A DNA stretch of 64,000 nt from Variovorax paradoxus (GTDB taxonomy: Bacteria > Pseudomonadota > Gammaproteobacteria > Burkholderiales > Burkholderiaceae_C), in NCBI RefSeq assembly GCF_000834655.1, contig NZ_JXQQ01000012.1, forward strand, positions 52,120-116,119, in the 5' to 3' direction. A program made the position numbers and the translations under genes. The notes beneath the pieces are model-generated. The model made no database searches. It was not told the origin of the DNA and saw nothing but the letters and a program-made list of their open reading frames with translations. Of this stretch, positions 35,570-43,674 are shown piece after piece (the stretch's first letter is position 1; every line of letters begins with the position of its first letter).

Positions 35570-37348
35570 TCAGCGCGCCAGGCTGGCGCGGCGCAGCCTG
35601 TCGGCGACCCAGATCAGCGCAGCGATGAAGACGAACAGGCAGGTCGAGACCGCCGCGATGACGGGTGACAACTGCAGCGTGACTTCGTCCCAGAATTGCT
35701 TGGGCAGCGTCGAATTGAGGCCGCCGGAGGCGAACAGCGAGATCGTCAGTTCGTCGAAGGAAGTGGCGAACGCGAACAGGAAGGACGACAGCAGGCCGGC
35801 CGCAAGGATCGGGAAGGTCACATGCCGCAGCGTGGCCAGAGGTCCGGCGCCCAGGCTTTGCGCTGCCAGGTCGAGCCGCGTGTCGTAGTTGCGAAGCACG
35901 GCCATCATGGTCATCACGACATACGGAACCGCCACCACCGTGTGGCCCAGCACGAGGCCGATCCAGGTGCCGACCAGTCCGACCCGCGCAAAGAAATAGA
36001 ACATGCCGACGGCGATGATCATGCGCGGCACGATGATCGGCGACAGCACGAACGCGAGCATGGCCGACTTGCCGCGCATCTGGCCGCGCACCAGCAGCAG
36101 GGCGGCCGGCGTGCCGATCAGCATCGACAGGAGACCCGCCCCCAGCGCCACGGTGACGGAGCGCACCATGGATTGCATCCACAGCGGCGAATCGAACATC
36201 TGCTGGTACCACTGCAGCGAGAAGCCCTTGGGTGGCCACGCCAGGCCGGAGCCACCGCTGAATGACAGCGGGATCATCAGGAACGCCGGCACGCTGAGGA
36301 ACACGAGGAGGACGCAGACCAGCAGGTTCCAGCCGCGCGAAGGCCCTTCCGGTCGCGACTGGCGCCGAGGCAGCCAGCCGATGAGGATGTCGCAGGCTCG
36401 GCCCAGCGAGATGAGCAGCTCGCTGCCCTGGCGCTTGATCCAGCGGGTGCCGGCCGAGTCGGCCACAGGCCGTGCGCGGTGAGGTGCGCTGCCCGTCATG
36501 CTGGACAGGCCCAGCAACTTGTCGTAGAGCGCGAACACCGCCAGTACCACGACCAGCAGCAGCACCGAGATGGCGCCGGCAAAGCCCCAGTTCATCGTCT
36601 GCTGCACCTGGTCGATGATGATCTGCGTGATCATGGTCTCCTGGCGTCCACCGAGCAGTGCGGGCACGATGAAGAAGCCGATCGCGGTCACGAACACCAT
36701 GATCGCCGCGGCGGCGACCCCGGGAAGCGATTGCGGAAAGTACACCGTCCAGAACGCCGTGCCCGGTGGCGCACCCAGCGTCGCAGCGGCGCGCGGCAGA
36801 TTGCGGTCGATGTTTTCCATGACCGACAGCATGGTGAGCACCGCCAGCGGCATCAGTGCATGGACCATGCCGACCAGCACGCTGCCCACGCTGTAGAGCA
36901 GGTTGGCCGGCGCATCGATCACGCCCATGGAAAGCAGCAGCTGGTTGATCACGCCATTGCGGCCCAACAGAACCACCCAGGCGAAGGCGCGCACGAGGAA
37001 GCTCGTCCAGAACGACAGCAGCACCCAGAACAGCAGCGTTCCCTTGCGCTTGGGCGACGACGCGGAGATGAGATAGGCCACCGGATAGGCCGCCACCACG
37101 GACAACAGCGTCGTCCACAACGAGATCTTGAGCGTGATCAACAGCACGTTGATGTACACCGACGAAGCGAACAACTGCCGATACGACGCGAGGCTGAAGC
37201 CTTCGTCGTTCTGGATGCTCAGCAGCAGCAATTGCCCGACCGGATAGACCAGCAGGGCGAGCAACAGCACGACCAACGGGGCGGCCATGAAGACCTGCCG
37301 CCACGACGCTCCCAGGCGGAACCTGGGTGCCTTCACACGGTTGTTCAT
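35570..37348 (-). CDS. Fused two-domain ABC permease, spermidine/putrescine type (PotB-PotC fusion)
   Basis: A 592-residue inner-membrane protein carrying two complete permease units. The first is at about 18-280, with its coupling loop NLPRAAATLGAPPGTAFWTV near 183. A linker runs from about 281 to 338. The second is at about 339-590, with its coupling loop RLDLAAQSLGAGPLATLRH. Polyamine and related transporters usually use two separate permeases of about 280 residues. The operon places it between the ATPase (5 bases upstream) and the lyase. The transported compound is probably a polyamine-like or organic-acid substrate. Confidence 0.88.
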   Translation of the reverse strand: MNNRVKAPRFRLGASWRQVFMAAPLVVLLLALLVYPVGQLLLLSIQNDEGFSLASYRQLFASSVYINVLLITLKISLWTTLLSVVAAYPVAYLISASSPKRKGTLLFWVLLSFWTSFLVRAFAWVVLLGRNGVINQLLLSMGVIDAPANLLYSVGSVLVGMVHALMPLAVLTMLSVMENIDRNLPRAAATLGAPPGTAFWTVYFPQSLPGVAAAAIMVFVTAIGFFIVPALLGGRQETMITQIIIDQVQQTMNWGFAGAISVLLLVVVLAVFALYDKLLGLSSMTGSAPHRARPVADSAGTRWIKRQGSELLISLGRACDILIGWLPRRQSRPEGPSRGWNLLVCVLLVFLSVPAFLMIPLSFSGGSGLAWPPKGFSLQWYQQMFDSPLWMQSMVRSVTVALGAGLLSMLIGTPAALLLVRGQMRGKSAMLAFVLSPIIVPRMIIAVGMFYFFARVGLVGTWIGLVLGHTVVAVPYVVMTMMAVLRNYDTRLDLAAQSLGAGPLATLRHVTFPILAAGLLSSFLFAFATSFDELTISLFASGGLNSTLPKQFWDEVTLQLSPVIAAVSTCLFVFIAALIWVADRLRRASLAR

Positions 37349-37352
37349 GGCG

Positions 37353-38438
37353 TCACTCCGCGATCACGACGGCGTCGTTCGTGTGCCAGTGCAGCGACAG
37401 CGTCTGGCCGGCCTCATAGCGCTCGGCGGACTGGCAGGTCGGGAAGGCGGCCACGATCGGCTCCGCCTGCTGGGGTGCCTGCAGATAGAGCTTGGTGAGG
37501 CTGCCGGTGATCATGATGTCCATCAGCTGCCCCGACAGCTGGCCGGGCGTGGGCGCAGCCGAGGAGACGTTCAGGTTCTGCGGGCGCACCATCACGCGTA
37601 CCGGGTTGCCCTGCGCCAGCGCGCCGCCATTGGAGACACCGTGCGCCGTGGCCTCGCCGCCGTGCAGAGCGACCTGCACGCCGTCGGCGCCGATGGAGGC
37701 GACGGTTCCTGGCAGCAGGTTCGATTCGCCGAGGAAATCCGCCACGAACAGTGTGCGCGGCCGGAAGTACAGATCCGCGGGTGTGCCCAGCTGCTCGATG
37801 CGTCCGCCGTTCATCAGGCAGATGCGGTCCGACATCGTCATCGCCTCTTCCTGGTCGTGCGTGACGTAGACGATGGTCGTGCCCAGTTCGCGGTGGATGC
37901 GCTTGATCTCCAGCTGCATCTGGTCGCGCAGCTTCTTGTCGAGCGCACCCAGCGGCTCGTCCATCAGGATGATCGAAGGCCGGTAGACCATGCAGCGTGC
38001 GAGTGCGATGCGCTGCTGCTGGCCGCCGGAGAGTTCGCGCGGATAGCGCCGGGCGACATGCGGCAGGCGGATCATCTCGAGCGCCTCGGCCACACGGCGC
38101 CCGATCGAGGCCTGGTCCTCCTTGCGCATGCGCAGCGGGAAGGCAATGTTGTCCTCCACCGTCATGTGCGGAAAGAGGGCGTAGTTCTGGAACACCATGC
38201 CGATGTCGCGCTCGTACGGCGCGCTGCGCGTGGCATCGACGCCGTCGATGAACATGTGGCCCTCGTCGGGTTGAGCCAGGCCGGCGATGAGGCTCAGCAG
38301 GGTGGTCTTGCCTGAGCCCGACGGGCCCAACAGGGTCAGGAACTCGCCTTGGGCGACATCGATGTTCGTCGGCGCGAGCGCAACGAAATCACCGTAGCGC
38401 TTGGAAAGCCCGGAAATTTTCAGACTGATCTTGGACAT
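37353..38438 (-). CDS. ABC transporter ATP-binding protein, PotA type
   Basis: A 361-residue ATPase. The Walker A is GPSGSGKT, the Q-loop is MVFQNYALFPHMTV, the signature is LSGGQQQRIALAR, the Walker B is IILMDEPLGALD, and the H-loop is VTHDQEEAMTMSD. The C-terminal TOBE domain (from about 240) matches PotA/FbpC proteins. It energises the fused permease. Confidence 0.93.
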   Translation of the reverse strand: MSKISLKISGLSKRYGDFVALAPTNIDVAQGEFLTLLGPSGSGKTTLLSLIAGLAQPDEGHMFIDGVDATRSAPYERDIGMVFQNYALFPHMTVEDNIAFPLRMRKEDQASIGRRVAEALEMIRLPHVARRYPRELSGGQQQRIALARCMVYRPSIILMDEPLGALDKKLRDQMQLEIKRIHRELGTTIVYVTHDQEEAMTMSDRICLMNGGRIEQLGTPADLYFRPRTLFVADFLGESNLLPGTVASIGADGVQVALHGGEATAHGVSNGGALAQGNPVRVMVRPQNLNVSSAAPTPGQLSGQLMDIMITGSLTKLYLQAPQQAEPIVAAFPTCQSAERYEAGQTLSLHWHTNDAVVIAE

Positions 38439-38482
38439 GGTGCGGGAGCAGGCAGGGTGATGGACGACGGGCGCAGCGGCGC

Positions 38483-39562
38483 TTACTTGAGGATCCAGGC
38501 GTTGAACTTCTCCAGCACCTGCGCCTGGTTCTCCTGCCAGTAGCGGGCATCGATCTGCAGGCCGTTCTTGATGTTGTCCGGGTGGGTGGGGCAGCTCTTT
38601 GCCAGTTCCGGCTTGACGAAACCGAAGGCGGCGGGCTGGGTCAGGCCGGCAGGAAAGTACTCGGTGAGCGCGGCCATTCGCTTGGGATCCGAGGCGAACT
38701 TGATGAACTCGCGGCAGGCGTCGGCGTTGGGCGAGCCTGCCAGGATCGACCAGCTGTCGCAGCCCCACAGGTTCTGGTTCCAGACGATCGAGACCGGCGC
38801 TCCGCTGGCAATGGCCGACTGGGCGCGCGATACCCAGGTGGCCACCATGTCGACCTCGCCGTTGTTCAGCATCTGCTCGACCTGCGCGCCCGAGGTCCAC
38901 CAGACGTCGACGGCCGACTTGACCTTGTCGAGGCTGGCGATGGCGCGATCCAGGTTGCACGGGTAGACCTGCCCGTTGGGCACGCCATCGGCCATCAGTG
39001 CTTCCTCGATGGTGTCGAACGGATGCTTGCGCAGGCCGCGCCGGCCCGGAAAGTCCTTCACGTTCCAGAAGTCGGCCCACGAGGAAGGAGCCTTGCGGCC
39101 CTTGAACTTGTCGGTGCGGTAGGCCAGCACGGTGGAGTAGACGTTGTTGCCCACGCCGTAGGGCGACATGTACTGCGCCGGAATGGTGGCGACCATCGGG
39201 TCAGCCTCCAGGCCATGCTTTTCCAGATAGATCTTGCTCCCGCTGGTCAGGGTGCGGATGGCGGGTTGGCTGATCTTCGCCATGTCCCAGGTGTAGTTCC
39301 GGGTCTCCACCATGCTGCGAATCTGTGCAGTGGGCTCGGCGTTGGCCTGCACGGCCACCACTTCGATACCGGTCTTTGCGGTGAACGGGCGATAGAACAC
39401 CGCGCCATAGGCCTTGGTGTAGATGCCCCCGTCGTCGCGCACGACGATGCGCTTGCTGGCCGCCCGGGCAGGCGTCCATATGGCTGGAGCCGACAGCGCC
39501 ACGAGGCCGGCGGCAGCAGATTTGAGGACCACGCGGCGCGAGGAGGGGTGATTGGTTTTCAT
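38483..39562 (-). CDS. Polyamine-type ABC transporter substrate-binding protein
   Basis: A 359-residue periplasmic binding protein of the PotD/AfuA-like family. The N-terminus SSRRVVLKSAAAGLVALSAP is Tat-like with RR at positions 9-10. Family features are RIVVRDDGGIYTKAYGAVFYRPF and a C-terminal SDPKRMAALTEYFPAGLT hinge block. The start at 39562 is chosen for the signal. It belongs to the same operon as the FAD oxidase upstream (68-base gap) and the ATPase downstream. Confidence 0.9.
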   Translation of the reverse strand: MKTNHPSSRRVVLKSAAAGLVALSAPAIWTPARAASKRIVVRDDGGIYTKAYGAVFYRPFTAKTGIEVVAVQANAEPTAQIRSMVETRNYTWDMAKISQPAIRTLTSGSKIYLEKHGLEADPMVATIPAQYMSPYGVGNNVYSTVLAYRTDKFKGRKAPSSWADFWNVKDFPGRRGLRKHPFDTIEEALMADGVPNGQVYPCNLDRAIASLDKVKSAVDVWWTSGAQVEQMLNNGEVDMVATWVSRAQSAIASGAPVSIVWNQNLWGCDSWSILAGSPNADACREFIKFASDPKRMAALTEYFPAGLTQPAAFGFVKPELAKSCPTHPDNIKNGLQIDARYWQENQAQVLEKFNAWILK

Positions 39563-39630
39563 GACAACTCCAGGATGAGAGTGATGGGAAGAAGACGATC
39601 GGAAAAAAAAGGAACGGGCGCAGACGAAAT

Positions 39631-41052
39631 TCACTCGGGCGGCAACAGCCGCCCCGGGTTGAACAGATACGCCGGATCGACGGCACGCTTGATCGCATGC
39701 ATCAGCCGCAGCTCGACCGCGGGCTTGTAGCTGCGCATCTCCGCCAGCTGGGTGCGCCCCACGCCGTGCTCGGCGCTGAAGGTTCCGCCCAGGGCGTGGG
39801 CGATCTCGTTGACGGCGTGGCGCACGGCCTGTGCCGCGGATTCCTGGTCCGGCAATGCATTCCATTGCGCGAACGAATAGAAGGGAATGAAATGTGCGTT
39901 TCCATCGCCGAGGTGAGCGACCACCGCGACCGGCATCTCAGGCACGATGGCGCGTACAGCGTCCGTGGCCCGCGCAATGAAGGCCGGCACCGCCGAAACC
40001 GGAACGGCGCAGTCGGTGGTCAGGCCCATGCCGGCCTTCTTGTTGGCTTCCGACACGCTGTGCCGCACTTCCCACAGGGCCGCCCGCTGTGCTTCGGTCG
40101 CAGCCAGCACGGCATCTTCGAGCAGACCTTTTTCGCTGGCGTGTTCGAGGACGTCCTGGAGTACCTGGTCGAGCGCCGCCGAATCTCCGGTGTCAGCCAG
40201 TTCGACCAGCACATGCCATGGGTGCGGCGAATCGAGCGGGTTGCGGCGCCCTGGCACATGAGCAAGCACCAGGTTCAGCTGGTGCGCATCCATCATCTCG
40301 AACGCCGAGAGCTGTGAGCCGCAGCGTGCCTGGAACAGGCCCAGCACATCGACCGAAGCCTGCGGGTCGGTCGGCGCGAACCACGCCATTGCGTGGCTCG
40401 TCGGAAGCGGGTGCAGCTTCAGGGTAGCGGCAGTGATGATGCCCATCGTGCCTTCCGCGCCGATGAACAAGTGCTTGAGGTCGATCCCCGTGTTGTTCTT
40501 GCGCAGCGCATGAAGGCCGTTCCAGACGGTGCCGTCGGGAAGGACGACCTCCAGTCCCAGCACGTTGTCGCGCGTGCCGCCCCAGCGCAGCACGCCCGTG
40601 CCTCCGGCGTTGGTGGCGATGGTGCCGCCGATTTGGCAGGAACCCTCGGCCCCCAGGCTGATGGGGTAGAGGCGCCCGACCTCCACGGCGGCTTGTTGAA
40701 CTGCGGCGAGAACGCAGCCCGCTTCCACGACGATGGAGTTGTTGGCCGCGTCGATCGAGCGCACCTTGCGCATCCGGTTGAGCGACACGATCACCGGGCG
40801 CGCCTGCATTTCGTCCGGTACTGCACCGCCGCACAGGCTCGTGTTGCCGCCTTGCGGCAGCACGGCAGTGCCGTGCTGCGCGCACAAACGCACGACGTCA
40901 GCGACCTGCGCCGTCGAGGACGGCAGCACGACACAGGAGGCCGCCCCCCGGTAGCGTCCGCGCCAGTCTTCCGTGAAGCCTGCCATGTCTGCTTCATCCT
41001 GGAGCACTGCGTCCTGGCCAAGCATTTCTGTCAGCGCGTCAACGAGCTTCAT
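39631..41052 (-). CDS. FAD-dependent 2-hydroxyacid oxidase/dehydrogenase (GlcD/D2HGDH family)
   Basis: A 473-residue vanillyl-alcohol-oxidase-fold flavoenzyme. FAD-binding blocks are LPQGGNTSLCGGA and the stretch from about 150 with SLGAEGSCQIGGTIATNAGG. The C-terminal substrate/metal block includes VVAHLGDGNAHF (the usual GHxGDGNxH) and FSAEHGVGRTQLAEM. These enzymes oxidise D-lactate, glycolate or D-2-hydroxyglutarate. As the first gene of the operon it likely performs the first oxidation of the imported substrate, giving a keto acid for the lyase. ATG 41052 is the family start. Confidence 0.9.
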   Translation of the reverse strand: MKLVDALTEMLGQDAVLQDEADMAGFTEDWRGRYRGAASCVVLPSSTAQVADVVRLCAQHGTAVLPQGGNTSLCGGAVPDEMQARPVIVSLNRMRKVRSIDAANNSIVVEAGCVLAAVQQAAVEVGRLYPISLGAEGSCQIGGTIATNAGGTGVLRWGGTRDNVLGLEVVLPDGTVWNGLHALRKNNTGIDLKHLFIGAEGTMGIITAATLKLHPLPTSHAMAWFAPTDPQASVDVLGLFQARCGSQLSAFEMMDAHQLNLVLAHVPGRRNPLDSPHPWHVLVELADTGDSAALDQVLQDVLEHASEKGLLEDAVLAATEAQRAALWEVRHSVSEANKKAGMGLTTDCAVPVSAVPAFIARATDAVRAIVPEMPVAVVAHLGDGNAHFIPFYSFAQWNALPDQESAAQAVRHAVNEIAHALGGTFSAEHGVGRTQLAEMRSYKPAVELRLMHAIKRAVDPAYLFNPGRLLPPE

Positions 41053-41359
41053 TTCGGGTTCCTTTGCACTGTTTGGGGGATCGAAGGACGTCCAAGGACG
41101 CCTGCGGCCTGACCTAAGCAACTAGCAAGCCAATAATCGCATTGCACTCTTGTCAATCGAATGGCGATTATTATTTTGGACTTGGGGGAATGGAACCCGG
41201 GTTAGCACTCATCTCTTAAGGGGAGCGCGATTAATTCACGGCAGGGCCCGTGCAGTGGCAGCTGAGGTCGTGGTCTCAGGAGATCCTGGGCGAACAGCGA
41301 AGGGCAGGAGGCTGCCGTGCAGGGAACGTCCGCGGCCTTCATTTCATCGAACGCCGAAC
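41053..41359. promoter_or_regulatory. Intergenic promoter region of the FAD oxidase/ABC operon with inverted repeat
   Basis: This 307-base divergent gap contains, on the minus strand, a sigma-54-like element (41117-41133). Just upstream of it, AATAATCGC (41132-41140) and GCGATTATT (41164-41172) form a perfect 9-bp inverted repeat 23 bases apart. A TTGACA hexamer (minus strand, 41151-41156) is an alternative sigma-70 -35 box but lacks a good -10. Nothing further is supported up to the hydrolase start. Confidence 0.55.
41117..41133 (-). promoter_or_regulatory. Candidate sigma-54 promoter of the FAD oxidase/ABC operon
   Basis: The minus strand reads TTGGCTTG-CTAG-TTGCT, giving GG-N10-GC with TGGC and TTGCT intact and two core mismatches (AC to TT). 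The predicted transcript starts about 55 bases before the ATG at 41052. Confidence 0.45.
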
Positions 41360-41960
41360 ATGCACGCCATCCTGATCCACGGCCTCGGCCGCACGCCGCT
41401 GTCCATGCTGCTGCTCGCCAAGCGCTTGCGCGACCAAGGTATGACAACCCATCTCTTCGGCTATTCAGCCGCGTTCGAAGGTTGGGAGTCCTGCGTCGAA
41501 CGCCTTCGGGGATTCATCGCCGCCCGCACACGCGGCGAGCGCTTCATCGTGATTGGCCATTCCTTGGGATGCGTGCTGACGCGGGCGGTGCTGCCGAACC
41601 TGAGGCATCAACCACGGTTGGGCGTTTTCCTGGCGCCGCCGAGCACGGCATCCAGCCTGGCCATCAAGCTGTCGAAGCGCTGGCTGTTCAGGGCCCTGAC
41701 TGGCGAGATGGGGCAGTTGCTCGCAAGGCGCGATTTCATGGACGCCTTGCCCGTTCCCGACATCCCCTTGCGCGTGTATGCCGGCACCAAGGGCCCGCGC
41801 GGCCGGTGGATGCCGTTCGGCAACGAGTTGAAATGACGGCGTCGTGTCGGTGAAGGAGGTTCAGCTCGGCGGAATCCCGGTGCAATTGCTGCCGACCATC
41901 CACACCCTCATCATGAATTCGCGTCAGGTGGCCACCGACATCGCGAAGGCGTTGAAGTGA
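41360..41960 (+). pseudogene. Alpha/beta hydrolase (lipase-like) with a single-base frameshift near the C-terminus
   Basis: The first 157 codons encode a serine hydrolase start (MHAILIHGLGRTPLSM), with the nucleophile elbow GHSLG at 66-70. At 41831-41833 an AAA run puts a TGA at 41834. Removing one A restores a frame to the TGA at 41958 that encodes a coherent family C-terminus, including NDGVVSVKEVQLGG and TIHTLIMNSRQVA. The intact protein would be 199 residues. The probable catalytic Asp and His lie after the break, so the truncated 158-residue form should be inactive. Either a true mutation or a homopolymer sequencing error would explain it. Confidence 0.85.
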
Positions 41961-42171
41961 CGCGCTTCAACGACCGGACGACTTGTGCCCGAATGCCCCG
42001 CAGGAACGAAGCGAACACCCGGTAACCGTTCGGCCGCGCGGCACACCTAGGCGGAGCGTGCCGAGACCAACCAACATCCATGCCGTAAACGAAGTCGACC
42101 AGGCCATTGCCTTGCACGGTATTCGTACGCGGCGCTGCTGGCGAGCGGTCCGGCTTCGGGCCGAACAGGCC

Positions 42172-42270
42172 CTAGTGCCAGTCGTGGTTTAGGTCGCCCG
42201 CCAGGCGCGGCGGACAGCCGTGCGCCTTGCCGGTGTCGTCGTATTCGACGACGTAATACCTGCCGCTCAT
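42172..42270 (-). CDS. Small 32-residue ORF overlapping the Imm10-like gene
   Basis: A 33-codon reading frame encodes MSGRYYVVEYDDTGKAHGCP and about twelve more residues. Its ATG overlaps the TGA of the upstream gene in a four-base ATGA, the arrangement of translational coupling, and the sequence has no low-complexity bias. It could be a genuine small protein or a chance frame. No homology is recognised. Confidence 0.35.
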   Translation of the reverse strand: MSGRYYVVEYDDTGKAHGCPPRLAGDLNHDWH

Positions 42271-42683
42271 GCGTGGCCGTTCGTCCCGATGCAGGCGTGC
42301 CCGACCGCCGCCATCTGCGCCAGGTGCGAAGCCGCCTGCGCGAAGAGCGCGGGCTGCGCCTTGAAGGTGAAGCGCGTGTGCGCGGGCAGGTCGAGCGCAC
42401 CGGCGCCTTCGGGTGTGAGGGTGAGCGCAAGGCAGTCGCTGCGCACCGCGAGCGCCACGACCTCCCCGCTGCAGGCCAGGTCCTGGCTCGTGCGCTCCAG
42501 GTAGAGCGCGTCTTCTTCCGGGATGCCGGTTGGGATCCTGCCGCAGACGATGTGCAGCACGTCCAGCGGCTCGCCCAGCGAGGCAAAGCCGAGCGTGAGC
42601 CACAGCAGGCCGTCGTCGTCGCCTACGAAGAGTTCGACCACGTCGAAAACGGTGGCGACGGGGTCGGGCGCGGCGTGGTTCAT
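42267..42683 (-). CDS. Imm10-like small cytoplasmic protein
   Basis: A 138-residue acidic protein with no signal peptide. The ordering of an N-terminal VELFVGDDDGLLWLTLGFAS, a central EEDALYLERTSQDL and the segment DCLALTLTPEGAGALDLP resembles the Imm10 immunity-protein family. No toxin gene is adjacent, so if the resemblance is correct it would be an orphan immunity protein. It is divergent from the aldo/keto reductase. The assignment is by pattern only. Confidence 0.55.
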   Translation of the reverse strand: MNHAAPDPVATVFDVVELFVGDDDGLLWLTLGFASLGEPLDVLHIVCGRIPTGIPEEDALYLERTSQDLACSGEVVALAVRSDCLALTLTPEGAGALDLPAHTRFTFKAQPALFAQAASHLAQMAAVGHACIGTNGHA

Positions 42684-42809
42684 GCGGAGTGGTGTGAAGG
42701 CTTCCGCGGGGACTCTAGGAGGCCGGTGAGCGGCACGCCAGTGTCGAAAGTCACCCCTCTCGGACCGCGGACATGCTCGCGTTTCGCATCGCTCTCGTAC
42801 CATGCGCGC

Positions 42810-43667
42810 ATGCGAACACTCCCACTCCCCGCCGGCGGCGAGATGCCGGTCCTGGGTCTCGGCACATGGCGCATGGGCGAGGTCGCCTCCCGCCGCGCGG
42901 CCGAGGTTGCCGCGGTGCGCGAGGCCATCGTGCTGGGCTACAGGCTCATCGACACCGCCGAGATGTACGGCGAGGGCGGCGCGGAGACCGTGCTGGGGCA
43001 GGCCATCGGCGAGGCGCTGCGCGCGGGCGATGTGCGGCGGGGTGACCTCTTCATCGTCAGCAAGGTCTATCCGCACAACGCAAGCCGCCGCGGCACGCGC
43101 GAGGCGTGCGAGCGCAGCCTGAAACGATTGGGGCTCGATGCCATCGACCTCTACCTGCTGCACTGGCGCGGCAGCCATCCGCTGCGCGAAACGGTCGAGG
43201 CGATGCATGCGCTCGTGGCCGATGGGCGCATTGCGCACTGGGGCGTGAGCAACTTCGACACCGACGACATGGAAGAGCTGGAGAGCGTCATCGACGGCGG
43301 CCCGGGCTGCGCGGCCAACCAGGTGTACCTGTCGCTCGGCGAGCGCGGGCCCGAGTTCAGCCTGCTGCCGTGGCTGCGCGAGCGGCGCATGCCGCTGATG
43401 GCCTACAGCCCGATAGACCAGGGCGCATTGGCCGATGACGACGGTCTCGATGAGCTGGCGCAGCGCCTGGGCGTGACCGCCGCGCAGCTTGCGCTGGCCG
43501 CGGTGATCGCGCGGCCTGGTGTCGTCGCGATTCCAAAGGCCGTGCGCAGCGCGCATCTGGAAGAAAACCTCGCCGCTGCCGAACTGACGCTCGATGCAGC
43601 GACCCTCGCCGAGCTCGATCGCCTGCACCCACCACCGCGGCGCAAGACGCCGCTGGCGATGATCTGA
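42810..43667 (+). CDS. Aldo/keto reductase
   Basis: A 285-residue TIM-barrel NADPH-dependent oxidoreductase. The N-terminal LGLGTWRMGE, the catalytic DTAEMYGEGGAE (Asp/Tyr), the VSKVYPHNASR lysine strand, LYLLHWRG with the catalytic histidine, and GVSNFD are all present. Start ATG 42810 gives the usual family N-terminus. It reduces aldehydes or ketones of unknown identity. It is convergent with the NCS2 permease. Confidence 0.93.
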   Translation: MRTLPLPAGGEMPVLGLGTWRMGEVASRRAAEVAAVREAIVLGYRLIDTAEMYGEGGAETVLGQAIGEALRAGDVRRGDLFIVSKVYPHNASRRGTREACERSLKRLGLDAIDLYLLHWRGSHPLRETVEAMHALVADGRIAHWGVSNFDTDDMEELESVIDGGPGCAANQVYLSLGERGPEFSLLPWLRERRMPLMAYSPIDQGALADDDGLDELAQRLGVTAAQLALAAVIARPGVVAIPKAVRSAHLEENLAAAELTLDAATLAELDRLHPPPRRKTPLAMI

Positions 43668-43674
43668 TCTCCGT

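Noticed and set aside
41961..42171. Possible gene between the hydrolase and the small ORF
   Set aside because: Short frames here encode low-quality sequence with no start signal or domain; treated as intergenic.
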